Assembly: GCA_025201705.1 (NCBI GenBank)
Contig: MU616695.1
Span: 17,623-53,983 of the forward strand
DNA: 36,361 bases
From: Dissophora ornata
Taxonomy: Eukaryota; Mortierellomycota; Mortierellomycetes; Mortierellales; Mortierellaceae
Direction: 5' to 3'
Of this stretch, positions 18,745 to 29,909 are shown one piece after another (position 1 is the first letter of the stretch; each line of letters opens with the position of its first letter). Both the position numbers and the translations under genes were made by a program. The notes under the pieces are model-generated. The model searched no databases and had not been told where the DNA came from. It saw only the letters and a list, made by a program, of their open reading frames with translations.

Positions 18745-19330
18745 GTGACAAGGTGGCGGTGCAGACTGGAAAAGGTTCTGGCGAGAGACAATGTCACATT
18801 CTACTCGAACAATATGGCGGAGAACCATCCACAACAAGCTGGCAACAGCAGAAGTGATGCACTTCAAATGGCAACGCACTCCCAGCCCTGCTTGCTGTCA
18901 TTGTGGTTGGGCAATGGAAGACAAGGACCATGTGCTCTTCCTGCATCCTACTAAGCGATGGACCTGGGTTACCTACCTTACGGACCTCATTTCCAAGTCT
19001 ATCTGGAGCGACCGAGACTGTGCTCTAATTCATTGGATACGGCCCCGCCTAACCTTCAAACCCGAATACCAACTCCATTTTACAGAGTCTCAGATGATTG
19101 CTTATGGTCTCCAAGGGGTATGACAAATACATTATGCCTTTGTCTTTGACGACCGCACCATTCCAATCGACGAGATGGCCCAACCCATGCGAAGGATGGC
19201 TCTCCGTGCAAACACACTTCAAACAGGCGACTGAAAAAAAATCGCACCATTCCTCTGGACAAACAATTAGTTTAGACACAGGTTTATCATCTTTTGAATA
19301 AAACACCTGGCTCCAAAAGAAAAAAAAAAT
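18745..19330 (+). mobile_element. LINE-type retrotransposon 3' remnant with poly(A)
   Basis: Encodes the reverse-transcriptase zinc-binding region: WRRTIHNKLATAEVMHFKW, then CCHCGWAMEDKDHVLFLHP (CxxC...H), then ISKSIWSDRDCALIHWIRPR and FTESQMIAYGLQG before TGA. A further stretch continues after the stop. The remnant ends with AATAAA (19299) and a run of about ten A at 19320-19329, as expected for a target-primed LINE 3' end, directly abutting the 3' flank of the WD40 gene. It lies antisense to that gene. The fragment is 5'-truncated and dead, and is the counterpart of the one at 505-1040. Confidence 0.7.
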
Positions 19331-19445
19331 TACGCCGAGCACAGGTACAGGTCAAAAGATCCCTTGACAATCCCCATCAAGTTGGATTTGTATGCCAACA
19401 ATATTTATGCCAGCTAACCTCATATCCGTCTGCTGGAAGCCCCAT

Positions 19446-22400
19446 CTACAACGGCGCCTGCCCGCCCACGGCCACACGTTGCTCCAAGAGCTGTGTATTC
19501 AGACGATTCAGTCCTTCAACGTCTTTCATTGAGGTGCTGATCAAACTAAGCGCGTCTGGCGGAGATCTCCAATGCAACCGTGCATTATACTCGTTCCCAT
19601 CTTCAGTGACCAGCCACAGTCGAACCGACCCATCACCACAGCCAGTCGCCAAACAATCGCCGACAAGTATTGCTTTCCAGGCGATGCTGCAGACGGTATC
19701 AAGGGTTTGAATTACTAGCTGACGATGACCTGTTACAACGTCCCACAGCCGCACTGTCTTGTCAAGACTGGCAGACGCAATCTGATCACCTTTTGGCGAA
19801 TACACGACGCTCGAAACACTGTAGCTATGGCCGCTCAGTGTGTGGTGGCAATCTCCTGTTTCAACATCCCATAGCCGCACTGTGTTGTCCCAACTGCCAG
19901 ATGCAATCTGATCACCTTTTGGTGAATACACAACGCTCCAAACATAGCCGCTATGGCCGCTCAGTGTGTGACGGCAATATCCTGTTTCAACGTCCCACAG
20001 CCGCACTGTCTTGTCAAGACTGCCAGACGCAATCTGATCACCTTTTGGCGAATACACGACGCTAAACACAACGCCGCTATGGCCGCTCAGTGTGTGGCGA
20101 CAATCTCCTGTTTCAACGTCCCAAAGCCGCACTGTCTTGTCCCGACTGCCAGACGCAATCTGATCACCTTTTGGCGAATAAGCGACGCAAAAAACACTGT
20201 CGCTATGGCCACTCAAGGTGTGGCGGCAATCTCCTGTTTCAACGTCCCACAGCCGCACTGTCCCGTCATCGCTGCCAGACGAAATCTGATCACCTTTTGG
20301 CGAATACATGACNNNNNNNNNNNNNNNNNNNNNNNNNNNNNNNNNNNNNNNNNNNNNNNNNNNNNNNNNNNNNNNNNNNNNNNNNNNNNNNNACTGTCAT
20401 GTCGCCACTGCCAGACACAATCTGATCACCTTTTGGCGAATACGCGACGCTCAAAACACTGTCGATATGGCCGCTCAGTGTGTGGCGGCATTCTCCTGTT
20501 TCAACGTCCCACAGCCGCACTGTCTTGTCGCCACTGGCAGATGCAATCTGACCACCTTTTGGCGAATACACGACGCTCCAAACACTGTCGCTATGGCCGC
20601 TCAGTGTGTAGCGGCAATCTCCTGTTTCAGCGTCCCACAGCCGCACTGTCTCGTCCTTGCTGCCAGACGCAATCTGATCGCCTTTTGGCGAATACACGAC
20701 GCTCTAAACACTGTCGCTATGGCCGCTCAGTGCGTGGCGGCATTCTCCTGTTTTAACGTCCCACAGCCACACTGTCTCGTCCTTGCTGCCAAACGCAATC
20801 TGATCTCCTTTTGGCGAATACGCGACGCTTGTTACATAGCCGCTAATAGCCGTTCAGTGTGTGGCGGCAATCTCCTGTTTCAACGTCCCACAGCCGCACT
20901 GTCCCGTCCTGACTGCCAAACGCAATCTGATCACTTTTTGGCGAAAATACGACACCTCTGCCACGATAGCATATGGTCATAATTTTGTCCCAGTCCAAAG
21001 TCGTATAGATACTGACGTTGCCATTATCAAGTCTGACAGCAAATCTTTTGCCATCTGGTGAATATACGCATGATTGCACCATGTCCTGTTCTTGGAGAAA
21101 TGGCAACTCGCCAAACTCTACACCTGACATCTGGGCCTTGCTCAAATCTGCTCCAAGCAGCGAAACGCCACGGAGGACGACATTACTCATGTTAGCTCCT
21201 TGGAACTGAGTAAATTCGAATGCGCCATGACTCAGATTAGCTCCTGGAATATATATCCCTTGTAAATCTCCATTGAATTGCACTCCTGCCCTGACCAATA
21301 TCGTAATCGCATTGGCTGCTGCCAACCGCACAGCTTTGACTTCTGCCACATTAGTTTTCGAACGCTCAATGACTGAGAGTAGCTGTTTCTTGAAGAGAGG
21401 CTCCTGATAGACTCGTTCCGCCAAAAATTGAAGGATCGAAGGCTCACCAACATAGCTTTTCCGTCCCAGAGGCGAATAGAGCACCGGCTGCCCAACTGCC
21501 GCAAACATTTCATGCGAATGATCCTTAGTCTCAAATATGAGGGTAGAACTGGCGCTCCTTCGTCCGAACTCGGTTGTTGTTGGTGTCACCCACTCTGGTT
21601 CATTATTTCCTCTATCCTGAGGCTCGAATATTGCGCGTGCCAGACTGTATTCAAGAAGTGATTGATGGAGAAACCGGTACTGGTTGCCGTTGCGCTTGAG
21701 AGGACAAGCCTCACGCAAAAGTTTCTTCTCTCGACCTTGGCCAAAGAGCTCTTCTTTCCATGTGCCTTTATCCTTGGTTGACGAATATACAACCACTGGG
21801 TTACCCGCTTGTCTCTCGTAGATTGCTACAGCCAATTCCTTCAAGAGCGCAACTCCTTGCTGCATGAATCCCTCGTCACACAGGCTCTGCAGCGCTTCCG
21901 TGTCTAGGTCGCCCACAATCTCGAGCAGTCGTATTTTGCCACGCTCCAACCATTGCTCCACGAACTGATCGTACAGCGCAACTCTAGTGATACGGGTCGC
22001 TGAGAAAGGTTGTCCTGAATGCACCATGTGCGGCAATACCTCCAATGACAGGGTTAACAGAAACGGGTTCGTCACCAAGTCCTTCAGGCCTTGAATCCGA
22101 TCGAGTGCTTGCAAGTAGTCAGTGGCCGACCACTCCACACCTCTTTCAGGAGCATATTGCTTGATATACTCCTGAATCTGACCCTTCGAGAAAGGTGCAA
22201 TAGCTGCCTCCTGAAACAACGACAACTCCACTTTACGATTACGGTCTACTGGCTGGAACATATCTCGATAGTCGGCGCCAAGGTACTCACTGCGGCAACT
22301 AATCACCATCCGAGCGCGCCATCCTCCTTCTTGATTTAGTCGGTTACTCATGTAAAAGTTCTGCATCTGCCGATATTCGTCGTACCCATCGCAAATCAGG

Positions 22401-24910
22401 ATGAACTCGCGGTGGCCCTTCAACTCTTGGATTTGAGGCTTCGTGAACCCTTCATTCCGTAGTTGTTTGGTAATCATATCATGTTCAGGATTCTGAATGG
22501 CTGCCAAGGTGATAAAGAGCGGAATATGGCCATCATGTCTCCTGTAGTTGCTCCACAAGTCACACTCGAGTTCCTGGTTGAAGGTAGATTTTCCCGCCCC
22601 AGAATCACCTAGTATCAAAAACACCTTTTGTTCACTGTCTAGGAACTCCTTGACCTTGTCCATCAAAGGGAAAAGCGCATCGTCGCGGGCCTTCAGGTTA
22701 GCCTTAGCTAGTGGAGAAATATACACAGCTTTGCCTTTGCTTTTCTTTTTTAATCGCAGCCTTTGCAGCTTGCGCAAACTAGCTTCAACGTCGACCGTAT
22801 CCTGAACGCGATTGAGAAGGGATGGAGACAACAGCGGATGCAAGGCAGGTTTCAATGGATACGGACCTGGACCCTCCTTTCGACAATCTTGGCAAAGCGC
22901 CCTTTTCTTGGCACCCCCATCCGTTTCCAACTCCTGGAGCAAGGTTTCGGCAGCTGAGCATTTAAATGGCTTGATCTTGTTAGTGTTTGGCTATAAACCA
23001 TTACAAAATCAGTGGTTATCCATAAAGTGTCTCATTACACTTCTGTCTTTCATACCTTGCATTTCACTTCCGGATAGAACTGCTAGCTGCATGAGTATAT
23101 CCATGATCAACTGCTTAATCTTAGTGTGCTGACCCCAGACTGCATCGTTTTGATAAATCTCTCCTAGAAATGCGACAGCACTTTTGCGAGAGTCGTCATC
23201 GCACTCCGTATTAGCGGCCAGCTCTCCAAGCCGTTGGCATACTCCCCATTGGAATGCAGGATCACGTCGACAGGGCGCTTCACAGATCAGTCTCTTGAAT
23301 TCCGTGAGCTGACCATTCTGAAGCAAGACATCTGCATCGCGTAATGCTGGATACCACGCACGTTTGCGACGGAATTCGAGGCCTTCCTTAAGACAATCCA
23401 GAAATTGCTTCCCGCTCTTGGCTAGTGCACTGAAATCATCGTACGCGTCTTTGGCTAGCGTAAAGACCACCGATGCTCCGGCTAGCCCTTCTTGAATATG
23501 TTCCAAGCCTTCGATAAAGCCGTTGAGATCTACGGCTTTCACTGCGCTCACCAACCCTGAAACACCCTTAACAACCTTTCCTGTGCGACGGCGTGTGGCC
23601 TGCCACGGTGTCTCATCATCTGGGACGTATAATAAAGCTTGAGCGGCGTAGGCGGCTTGATAGACCAAGTACGGGTCAGTGCTATCTCCTAACCCTTGCA
23701 AATACACTGCGAGAGGCGCATGGATATTTTCTCGGTCTAGATCCTTGATCTTGCTATCGGCCATGGCATCCAAGACGTGTGAGACCGTTAATGCTAACCG
23801 ATAGATATAATCTGGCGACTGCTTGTGAGTGGATCTTAAGCGCGTGCTGATGAGATCCAGTATCTTGACCAGATTTTCAGCGTTGAGATGGCCAGGGCGA
23901 GCGTGTTGGACGGGTTGTGCAAGTCCTTCGAGTAGATTGAGATCCAGCAATTGAGATTTTTCGATGCCGTGAAAGAGTTGCTGGAGTAGCTGTTGAAGCT
24001 CATCCCTCTCGAAAACTGGGACCAAGCACACGACTTCTGCGACCATATTCGCATCCTTGAGTTTCTCGCTAGCAAATTCTCTGAGCAGCTTGATCGCCAA
24101 CGTCTCCAACCTTTCTTGCTCATCGGTATTTTGTGCTGTCGCATTTAGCCAGGTTTGCTCGGCTAGATCGAGTGAATCCTCGGTGGATTGCGAAGACTGT
24201 AAGAGACCAAGACAGTGGACGAGCTGCGATGTGCTCTTGAGACGCTCATCAACCTTCGGTAACTTGTTTATATCAGGAGGTTGATGCATGTCCTTTGCAA
24301 AAATGTGTGCTGGGATGATTGCAATGTCACGGCTTGGTGTTTCCTGAATCAGAGGAAGACGAGGGGTAGGAGGAGGGGGAGGAGGAGGAGGAGTTGGCAT
24401 TAGGTGAACGGCAGAAAGATCCACAGTGGTATTCGAAGCGGGAGGTGAAGCAACGTGGTCCGGGAGAGAGGGAGATTGGCCTGGCTCTTGAATATGTCCT
24501 CTATACGAACATATTGATTTACACGATCGCAGAACATTTAGGTATCGGAGTTTTATAAACATCCAGCAATAAAAACCATCGACGCCTACTTACCCCCATT
24601 TTCCCGAATCCTTGTAACAGGCCTTAGCCTTGTCGCGACGTTTCAAGTTGTCCAAAAACTCGCCAAGTTCGAAATAGGTGGAAGCAATTTCATTGCGCAT
24701 TACTCGATCTTCAAGGCTCACTGACGATACAAGAGCCTTTCTCACGGATGTTCTTATGCGGGCGAGGGCCGTTTGTGCTTCGTTGCAAAACGTTAGAGCT
24801 AGTTCAGAACTCTTTGCTTTGCGTGCGTTCTCTAAATGGGCATTGGCAGCCTCCAACGCGGCTTGCGGCGAGAGAACGCTTCTCCATGGCGAAAATGGAC
24901 TGCTGAGCAT
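19446..24910 (-). CDS. NACHT NTPase with pentapeptide and WD40 repeats (NLR-like), disrupted in the WD40 array
   Basis: Fungal NLR-like STAND protein. Exon 1 (24910-24594) has TPR-like helices (SPQAALEAANAHLENARKAK; FELGEFLDNLKRRDKAKACY). Exon 2 (24500-23056) has a Pro-rich stretch and a long helical domain; a 102-nt intron (22954-23055) enters exon 3 in phase. Exon 3 encodes NACHT with Walker A GDSGAGKST (about residue 703), Walker B ILICDGYDEY and RFLHQSLLEY, then pentapeptide repeats (GANLSHGAFEFTQFQGANMS), then 42-residue WD repeats of 126-bp period. Defects lie in the WD array: an extra base near 20846 (stop at 20843), TGG to TAG at 20704-20706, and an 80-N gap (20313-20392). The last five blades and the C-terminal tail are open (20309-19446). 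NACHT proteins oligomerise when WD repeats bind ligand; here a truncated NACHT protein, or an assembly error, is possible. Confidence 0.75.
19730..20840 (-). repeat. Tandem 126-bp WD40 repeat array
   Basis: About nine near-identical units encoding YSPKGDQIASGSxDxTVRLW and DVETGDCRHTLSGHSxxVxx. Spacing of the TTTTGGCGAAT landmark is exactly 126 bp outside the gap (for example 20169 to 20295, and 20431 to 20557). Confidence 0.9.
20313..20392. other. Assembly gap (80 N)
   Basis: Unknown bases inside a WD repeat. The landmark spacing across the gap is 136 bp, ten more than the repeat period, so the gap size is an estimate and the true number of repeats is unknown. Confidence 0.98.
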
Positions 24911-25822
24911 ATCGATTTTCTGGCTTTTTCTTTTGGTTTCTGGCCCCTAGCAATGTTAGTTTATAGCAATGTTAACAATTCTGTGAACATACTGGTGGAT
25001 ATGCATCCGCTTATCAAGGGAAAAGAAGCACTCGTTCACCTCAAACACGAATATGATGTTCACTTAGTCTTCTCACTTTTTGCAGAGATCTAAATATTCT
25101 TTCAGCATCGTTAGCTGGAATATACAGGTGCAGGCATTGATAACAATGGGCCTCTGTGAGTTACCAATAAACGTTGACGGACTATTCTTAGTTGGGCGGG
25201 ACAGACAGATGAAGCAGATGGGTGCGAGAGACGGCGAGAGAATGAGGAGAGTGAGAGAGGAAAGATGAGAAAGATACACAAAGAGGAAAAGAAAGATACA
25301 TTTTCCTCATGTCAGCATTGTTTACTCCCCTCCTGAAACTTTTCACAGACGCCCTTTGGAGACCGACAGGTGCTTTAACTTGTGTTCCATTTACACTGCA
25401 ACTGCGGGCTGTTTGGGGTCCAGTCTGTGTTCGCTCCTGCCCTTATTCATGTGCATGACGCCATTTTGGCTGTGTTTTTGAACACAACGATTAATAAAAT
25501 TTTGGGTCCAAATCTGCTGAATCGTCTTTGCTGCAACTGGTAGCCACCATGGTCCATGCTTTCAACAAGGTCCTAATCTGTACATCTTATCACGCATGCT
25601 CACATTGGGCGCATGTGGATGCCCCGCATGACAGTGATAGTTTATGCCTTTCATACTGGCGAAGTATGTCTCTTCTCTGCTTGACTTTGCCCATCGTGTC
25701 CCGTCAATCGGCGCATGGTTAGGAAAGTAGCGTTTGCCTGCGCGTATTTCGCTTCTCTCTCTCTCTTCCCCCTCTCTCTCTCATTCATTGCATTTCAACA
25801 TTATACATCTCACATTAGCGCA
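24911..25822. other. Intergenic region between divergent NACHT-WD40 and PA-RING genes
   Basis: Holds both promoters. A GA-rich tract lies at 25200-25290 and a CT-rich tract (CTCTCTCTC) at 25753-25782 just upstream of the PA-RING start. No gene supported; short open frames lack motifs. Confidence 0.5.
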
Positions 25823-27800
25823 ATGTTCCGTGGTGCATCCTTCCTCCTGCTCCTGAATTGGGTCTGCATCGTCGTCTGGCTAATCTCCTCCTTCGAGGCT
25901 GCTTCCGCCACAATCGTGGTCCTTGTAAGCCAGCGTTAACTTTAAAAAAATCCCCGTTTCCAGGAACACTCACTCGCTCACACCACCTCTTTCTTACGAC
26001 CAAAGGCGACCAATGACACATACGTCGACAGGATAGCTGCCTTTGGCCCCAGGATACCAAAGGAGGGGATCGCTCTCAATCTGATAGCCATCGAAGCCCT
26101 CGACACAGAGCAGGAGACGACTGCCTGTCGCCCTGTCTCGGGAGCACCGGAGAATGGTTCCTGGGCAGCCCTTGTCGAGCGTGGAGGTGACTGCAGCTTC
26201 ATAAGCAAGGTCAGGAACATGCAAGCCAGTGGTGCCAGTGCGGTTATTGTTGGTGATAACCAGCACAGTGGACTGGTTACCATGTATGCGCGCGGTAAGA
26301 ACGCAGCCCACGCAAGCACATGCCCTCTTTTTCTCGCGCGCCCATGGTCATCCCTTCCTGAAAGGCTAAATGTGCAAAAAGGATACAGAGAATGGGTGGA
26401 ACCATGTCGCGTGTTGTGTGTGCTATCCGATCACAAGGATGGCGATAAAACAAAAAAAAAAAAGCCTCGCCTTCCTCTCATCAATAGACGCCATTTTGAC
26501 TACTCATGGCTTTGTGTGGCCTGCACCTCTCTCACGTCTTTCTCCGGCGGATAATGAGTAAAGGGGTGGAGGGTGGACACGGATCAAAGACTGAATGCGA
26601 CATGCGACAAAGCCTATTTGACCTTTCCTTTTGCCCCTGTCGTCGACTGTTGCTCGCCATGGATGTCTCCCATCCCCTTCATTCCTCTCTTTTTACATCG
26701 ATTGTCTTTTTGTTATTTTGATAGCATATTCATGTGTCTCGCCACGTCCGTATGGTTGTGTGGACTCAAAGGGTTTCCGACTTATAATCCCTCCGATTTT
26801 GACCTTCCTTTTGTTTCGCTTGCGGTCCGCAATAGAGGACACAGCGGATATTCTCATTCCATCGGTCTTTATTGCTCAGAACCACTACCGAGAACTACGG
26901 TACTTTGGCGTGGAGTTTGGAAAAGGGGTTTCAATCAAGATGACTCCAGACGATATGAATTGGTAAGAAACAGAACTGCGGCGTGATCCCAGTCCACTTT
27001 TGCTTTCTGCAGGGGGAGGACTTTATCAAACTTCTTGACGGACCATACAATAGGTCGTTGCTGTATGTGATCGTCATCATTATCCTCTCGCCGGCGCTTG
27101 TTGTCTTCTTCCTCTACTTTCTCTGGAGGGTCCGTATTCGTCAGCAACACGTAGCGGACCAAGCGCCGCCTGAGGTCGTCACGAATCTTCCAATCAAAGT
27201 CTTTTATGCGGCCAAGCTTAAAGAGAATGACCCAGTCGAGTGTGTCATCTGTCTGGAAGAGTTTGAGGATGAGACGGAGCTACGTGTGTTGCCATGCAAG
27301 CACGAATACCATGTGGCATGCATCGACAGTTGGTTGACGACACGCAAGAAGTTTGTACGTTCTCTCATGTTTTCCATCCTAAAACTAGCTGAAAGCGCAT
27401 AGGACCATGCCATTCTGACTTCATTCATTTTTAGTGCCCGATCTGCAAACGAGATATTTGCGCAGCGACAGAGACAACACCGTTACTGTCCTCGGTGAAC
27501 CGTGATAACCGATTGACATCGTCCAGGCGTTCTCCGCGGGCCACAAATATACCTCCAGTATCAACTTTACTCTCCTCGTCATCAGCAGAAGCATCGTCGT
27601 CTTCATCGGCACCAGCATCGACTTTGTTTGGTCCTCGAGTTGCGTCGTCATGGCCGCAGCATCGTCAAAGTATGAGACCTAATGCCTTCCATGAGCCAAC
27701 TCTACAGACGGGGACAAGTTCAGCAGCAGGAAGCGGAGTATCAGTGAGGCGGCAGCAGGGAAATCTTTCCACGACGGAGGAAGTCTGCCGCAGGGTTTAA
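25823..27800 (+). CDS. PA-TM-RING E3 ubiquitin ligase (RNF13-like)
   Basis: Membrane ubiquitin ligase of the endosome/vacuole pathway type. Exons: 25823-25924, 25964-26294, 26836-26962, 27013-27354 and 27435-27800. The start MFRGASFLLLLNWVC gives a signal peptide; the next upstream in-frame start is in the CT-rich leader. The protease-associated domain spans exons 2-3 (WAALVERGGDCSFISKVRNM; ASAVIVGDN; DILIPSVFIA). One membrane segment in exon 4 (LLYVIVIIILSPALVVFFLY) precedes a RING-H2 finger with all ligands: CVIC, CKHEYHVAC and, after an intron, CPIC. The C-terminus is Ser-rich and disordered. Oddity: exon 3 ends in phase 2 but exon 4 needs phase 0 at the only good acceptor, so the G-run at 27012-27016 may carry an indel or the splice differs. 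Intron 2 (541 nt) is long for this window. AATAAA at 27833. Confidence 0.85.
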
Positions 27801-28009
27801 GTAGCATATTAGAAATGTCATGAACTCTCCAAAATAAACAAGCAAAGGCTCGGCGTGGTCATTTTACCACGAGGGAATACTGACGGTGGACTTGCTTTGA
27901 CTGTCAACATGCTTCGCCCTTGGATGCATAAGACTGAAGCTTTGTCCAGATAATTTTTTTATTGCTCTTCCCATCCTTCTTCACCTACTTTCCTCGCATC
28001 ACTGTCGTC

Positions 28010-29474
28010 ATGGAAAATAAAAACATGACTGCCCCTACAAGCAATGGTGTTATAGTGCCACAATATTCTCATGCACTGCCTGTATCCTCCACTGGATCTT
28101 CAAGCGGTCTTGATACCTACTTTGTCATGGATGACATGCCATTTGCTGCCGGAGACTACAAGGTCAATCCCCCAGAGAGAAATGAAGACTCGTTGCACCA
28201 TTATGGCACGCACCAGAGCAAGACCTATCTCCAAGGTCACATATTCCGCAGCGACAAGTCCGAGATTGAACTCCAACGATATTTCATCACCAACGAAGAA
28301 TCGTCTCGATTGTCTGGCGATATGCGAAGCAATGGAGATAAGCTTGGTGCACTAGCTATCAAAGTGCAGTCCCCGACAGATTCCCCATCGTGCGAAAAAA
28401 CGCATTCTCTTACCCCTGAAAGACAAATAGCAGGGCCCAGGACGACTGATCTTTCAGTAACTGTGCTTGGCAGCGATATTGTGGTTTTGACAGGAATTAT
28501 ATTTGACGGTATTTTTTTTTCTATCAATTTATGACTGCAATGAACAGTAGTCTATTTCCGTTCTTAACGATTTTTTTTTCCATTTGATTGTGGTTCTAGA
28601 TCTTACAGCCGAGTTTGGGCCGCTGGTGAAGGAGAACATTCGACAACTGATGGTGGATTTTTTTGTGCTACTCAGTACTTCTGATAACGGCTCCATATCA
28701 ACGAGCAAGAAGAGCCACAACTCGTACTTTGGCGCGCAGTTCATCAGGGATCAAAGTCAGCATAAGGAGATAGTCAAAAAGTGCCTGACGAAGGGATACG
28801 TCTCTGTGCTCTTGTACTATCCATCTGAAGATGGTCTTCAAAAAATGGTACAGGAGAGTCAACAAGGTATGGAAAACATCACTCCTTATGAGTCGACGAA
28901 CAAATACCAGGGTTCCACGTTTTGCAAAAGTCGGCGGCAAACTCTCATCTTTCTCTCTCTCTCTCTCTTTCTTTTCGTACCACAAATGAACGTGATCCCC
29001 CCAACAGTTGCCGAAAATAGCATCGCAGTGAAGATTGAATACAGCGAAAATGGGAATAACTACTACCATCCACATGACCAATATCCAATATGCAATACAT
29101 CCCAGGAACAAGCGCAGACGTATCCCAACATGGATGGCCTCGCAGCTATTCTCCAAGGACCTTTACCGTTTGCATACCTTCTAGAGAAAATCATCCATGA
29201 GATCCTGATAGCGCATCAGCACGATGTTTGGTGCGAATGTGGTAGCACCCACGTGGACACCTTTTGGTTTGAGCGACTTGTAGGCGATGCCGACGGCGAG
29301 CAGAGTTATTATGCTATGTTAGAGCTTCTGGAGCCCATCCTCGAGAAATGGATGGAGGCGATGAGGGGTCTGGAGGATTTGCATACAGAACTGTTGCTTG
29401 TGCATATATACACTGCGATGTCGGCGGGAACATTGTCAAGTTCAGGATCAGAGTCAGACTGCAAGGAGCTTTGA
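28010..29474 (+). CDS. Unrecognised 410-residue protein
   Basis: Three exons in phase (28010-28508, 28600-28866, 29008-29474) give 411 codons. Start at MENKNMTAPTSNG; an upstream in-frame start exists at 27962 but lies in a T/C-rich leader. The N-terminal 150 residues are polar and probably disordered. From about residue 150 the protein looks folded: TDLSVTVLGSDIVVLTGIIF, then EFGPLVKENIRQLMVDFFVL, YVSVLLYYPSEDGLQKM, and a helical C-terminal half with LPFAYLLEKIIHEILIAHQ, a CEC motif (VWCECGSTHVDTFWFERLV) and YYAMLELLEPILEKWMEAM. No family is recognised. No signal peptide or membrane segment. Intron 1 contains long T-runs. Confidence 0.75.
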
Positions 29475-29909
29475 CGCACCACGAAAAAAAAGCTGCGTTT
29501 CTTGGCGCAAAGGTGGACACCACCCTCCAAAATAGCGCGTCAGTAGGGAATAAGACCTAAGCGAACGCATACTTTTAGACGAGTATAAATACCCATAAAA
29601 CCCCCTCGGGTCCTCAGTCAATTTCAGCGACATCAATTCTCCGCTCCAGGTCAGCCATCTACTTCAATGTTTTTTTTTTTTTTTTTTTTTTTTTTTGGTT
29701 TGACTAACTAGAATCCGATACGAGTACAAATGGTATGAAGAGCTGCGGATGTTCTGGAACGTTTATGGCCCGCCATCCACAATAGAATAAATGTCTTTGC
29801 ATTTCTAAATAAGTTACAGGGGAATCTGCGTTTCGCATATGGTGGGAGGGGAATGAACGAACAAACACAAATAAATAATCAGACAGTGGCATTGTCATCT
29901 GCGTCGTTT
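29475..29909. other. Intergenic, with orphan TATA-like box and a 29-T tract
   Basis: After the stop at 29474 there is GAGTATAAATACCC (about 29580), a C/T-rich leader-like stretch ending TTCAATG, then an uninterrupted T-run of about 29 bases (29669-29697). No reading frame follows. The converging minus-strand gene ends at 29910. Confidence 0.45.

Noticed and set aside
19730..20840. Regular direct repeats resembling a CRISPR array
   Set aside because: The 126-bp units are coding WD40 repeats on the minus strand with no unique spacers.
19670..20982. Long plus-strand open frames across the WD40 array
   Set aside because: Antisense shadows of a biased repeat; translations are the same Cys/His-rich phrase repeated and have no independent support.
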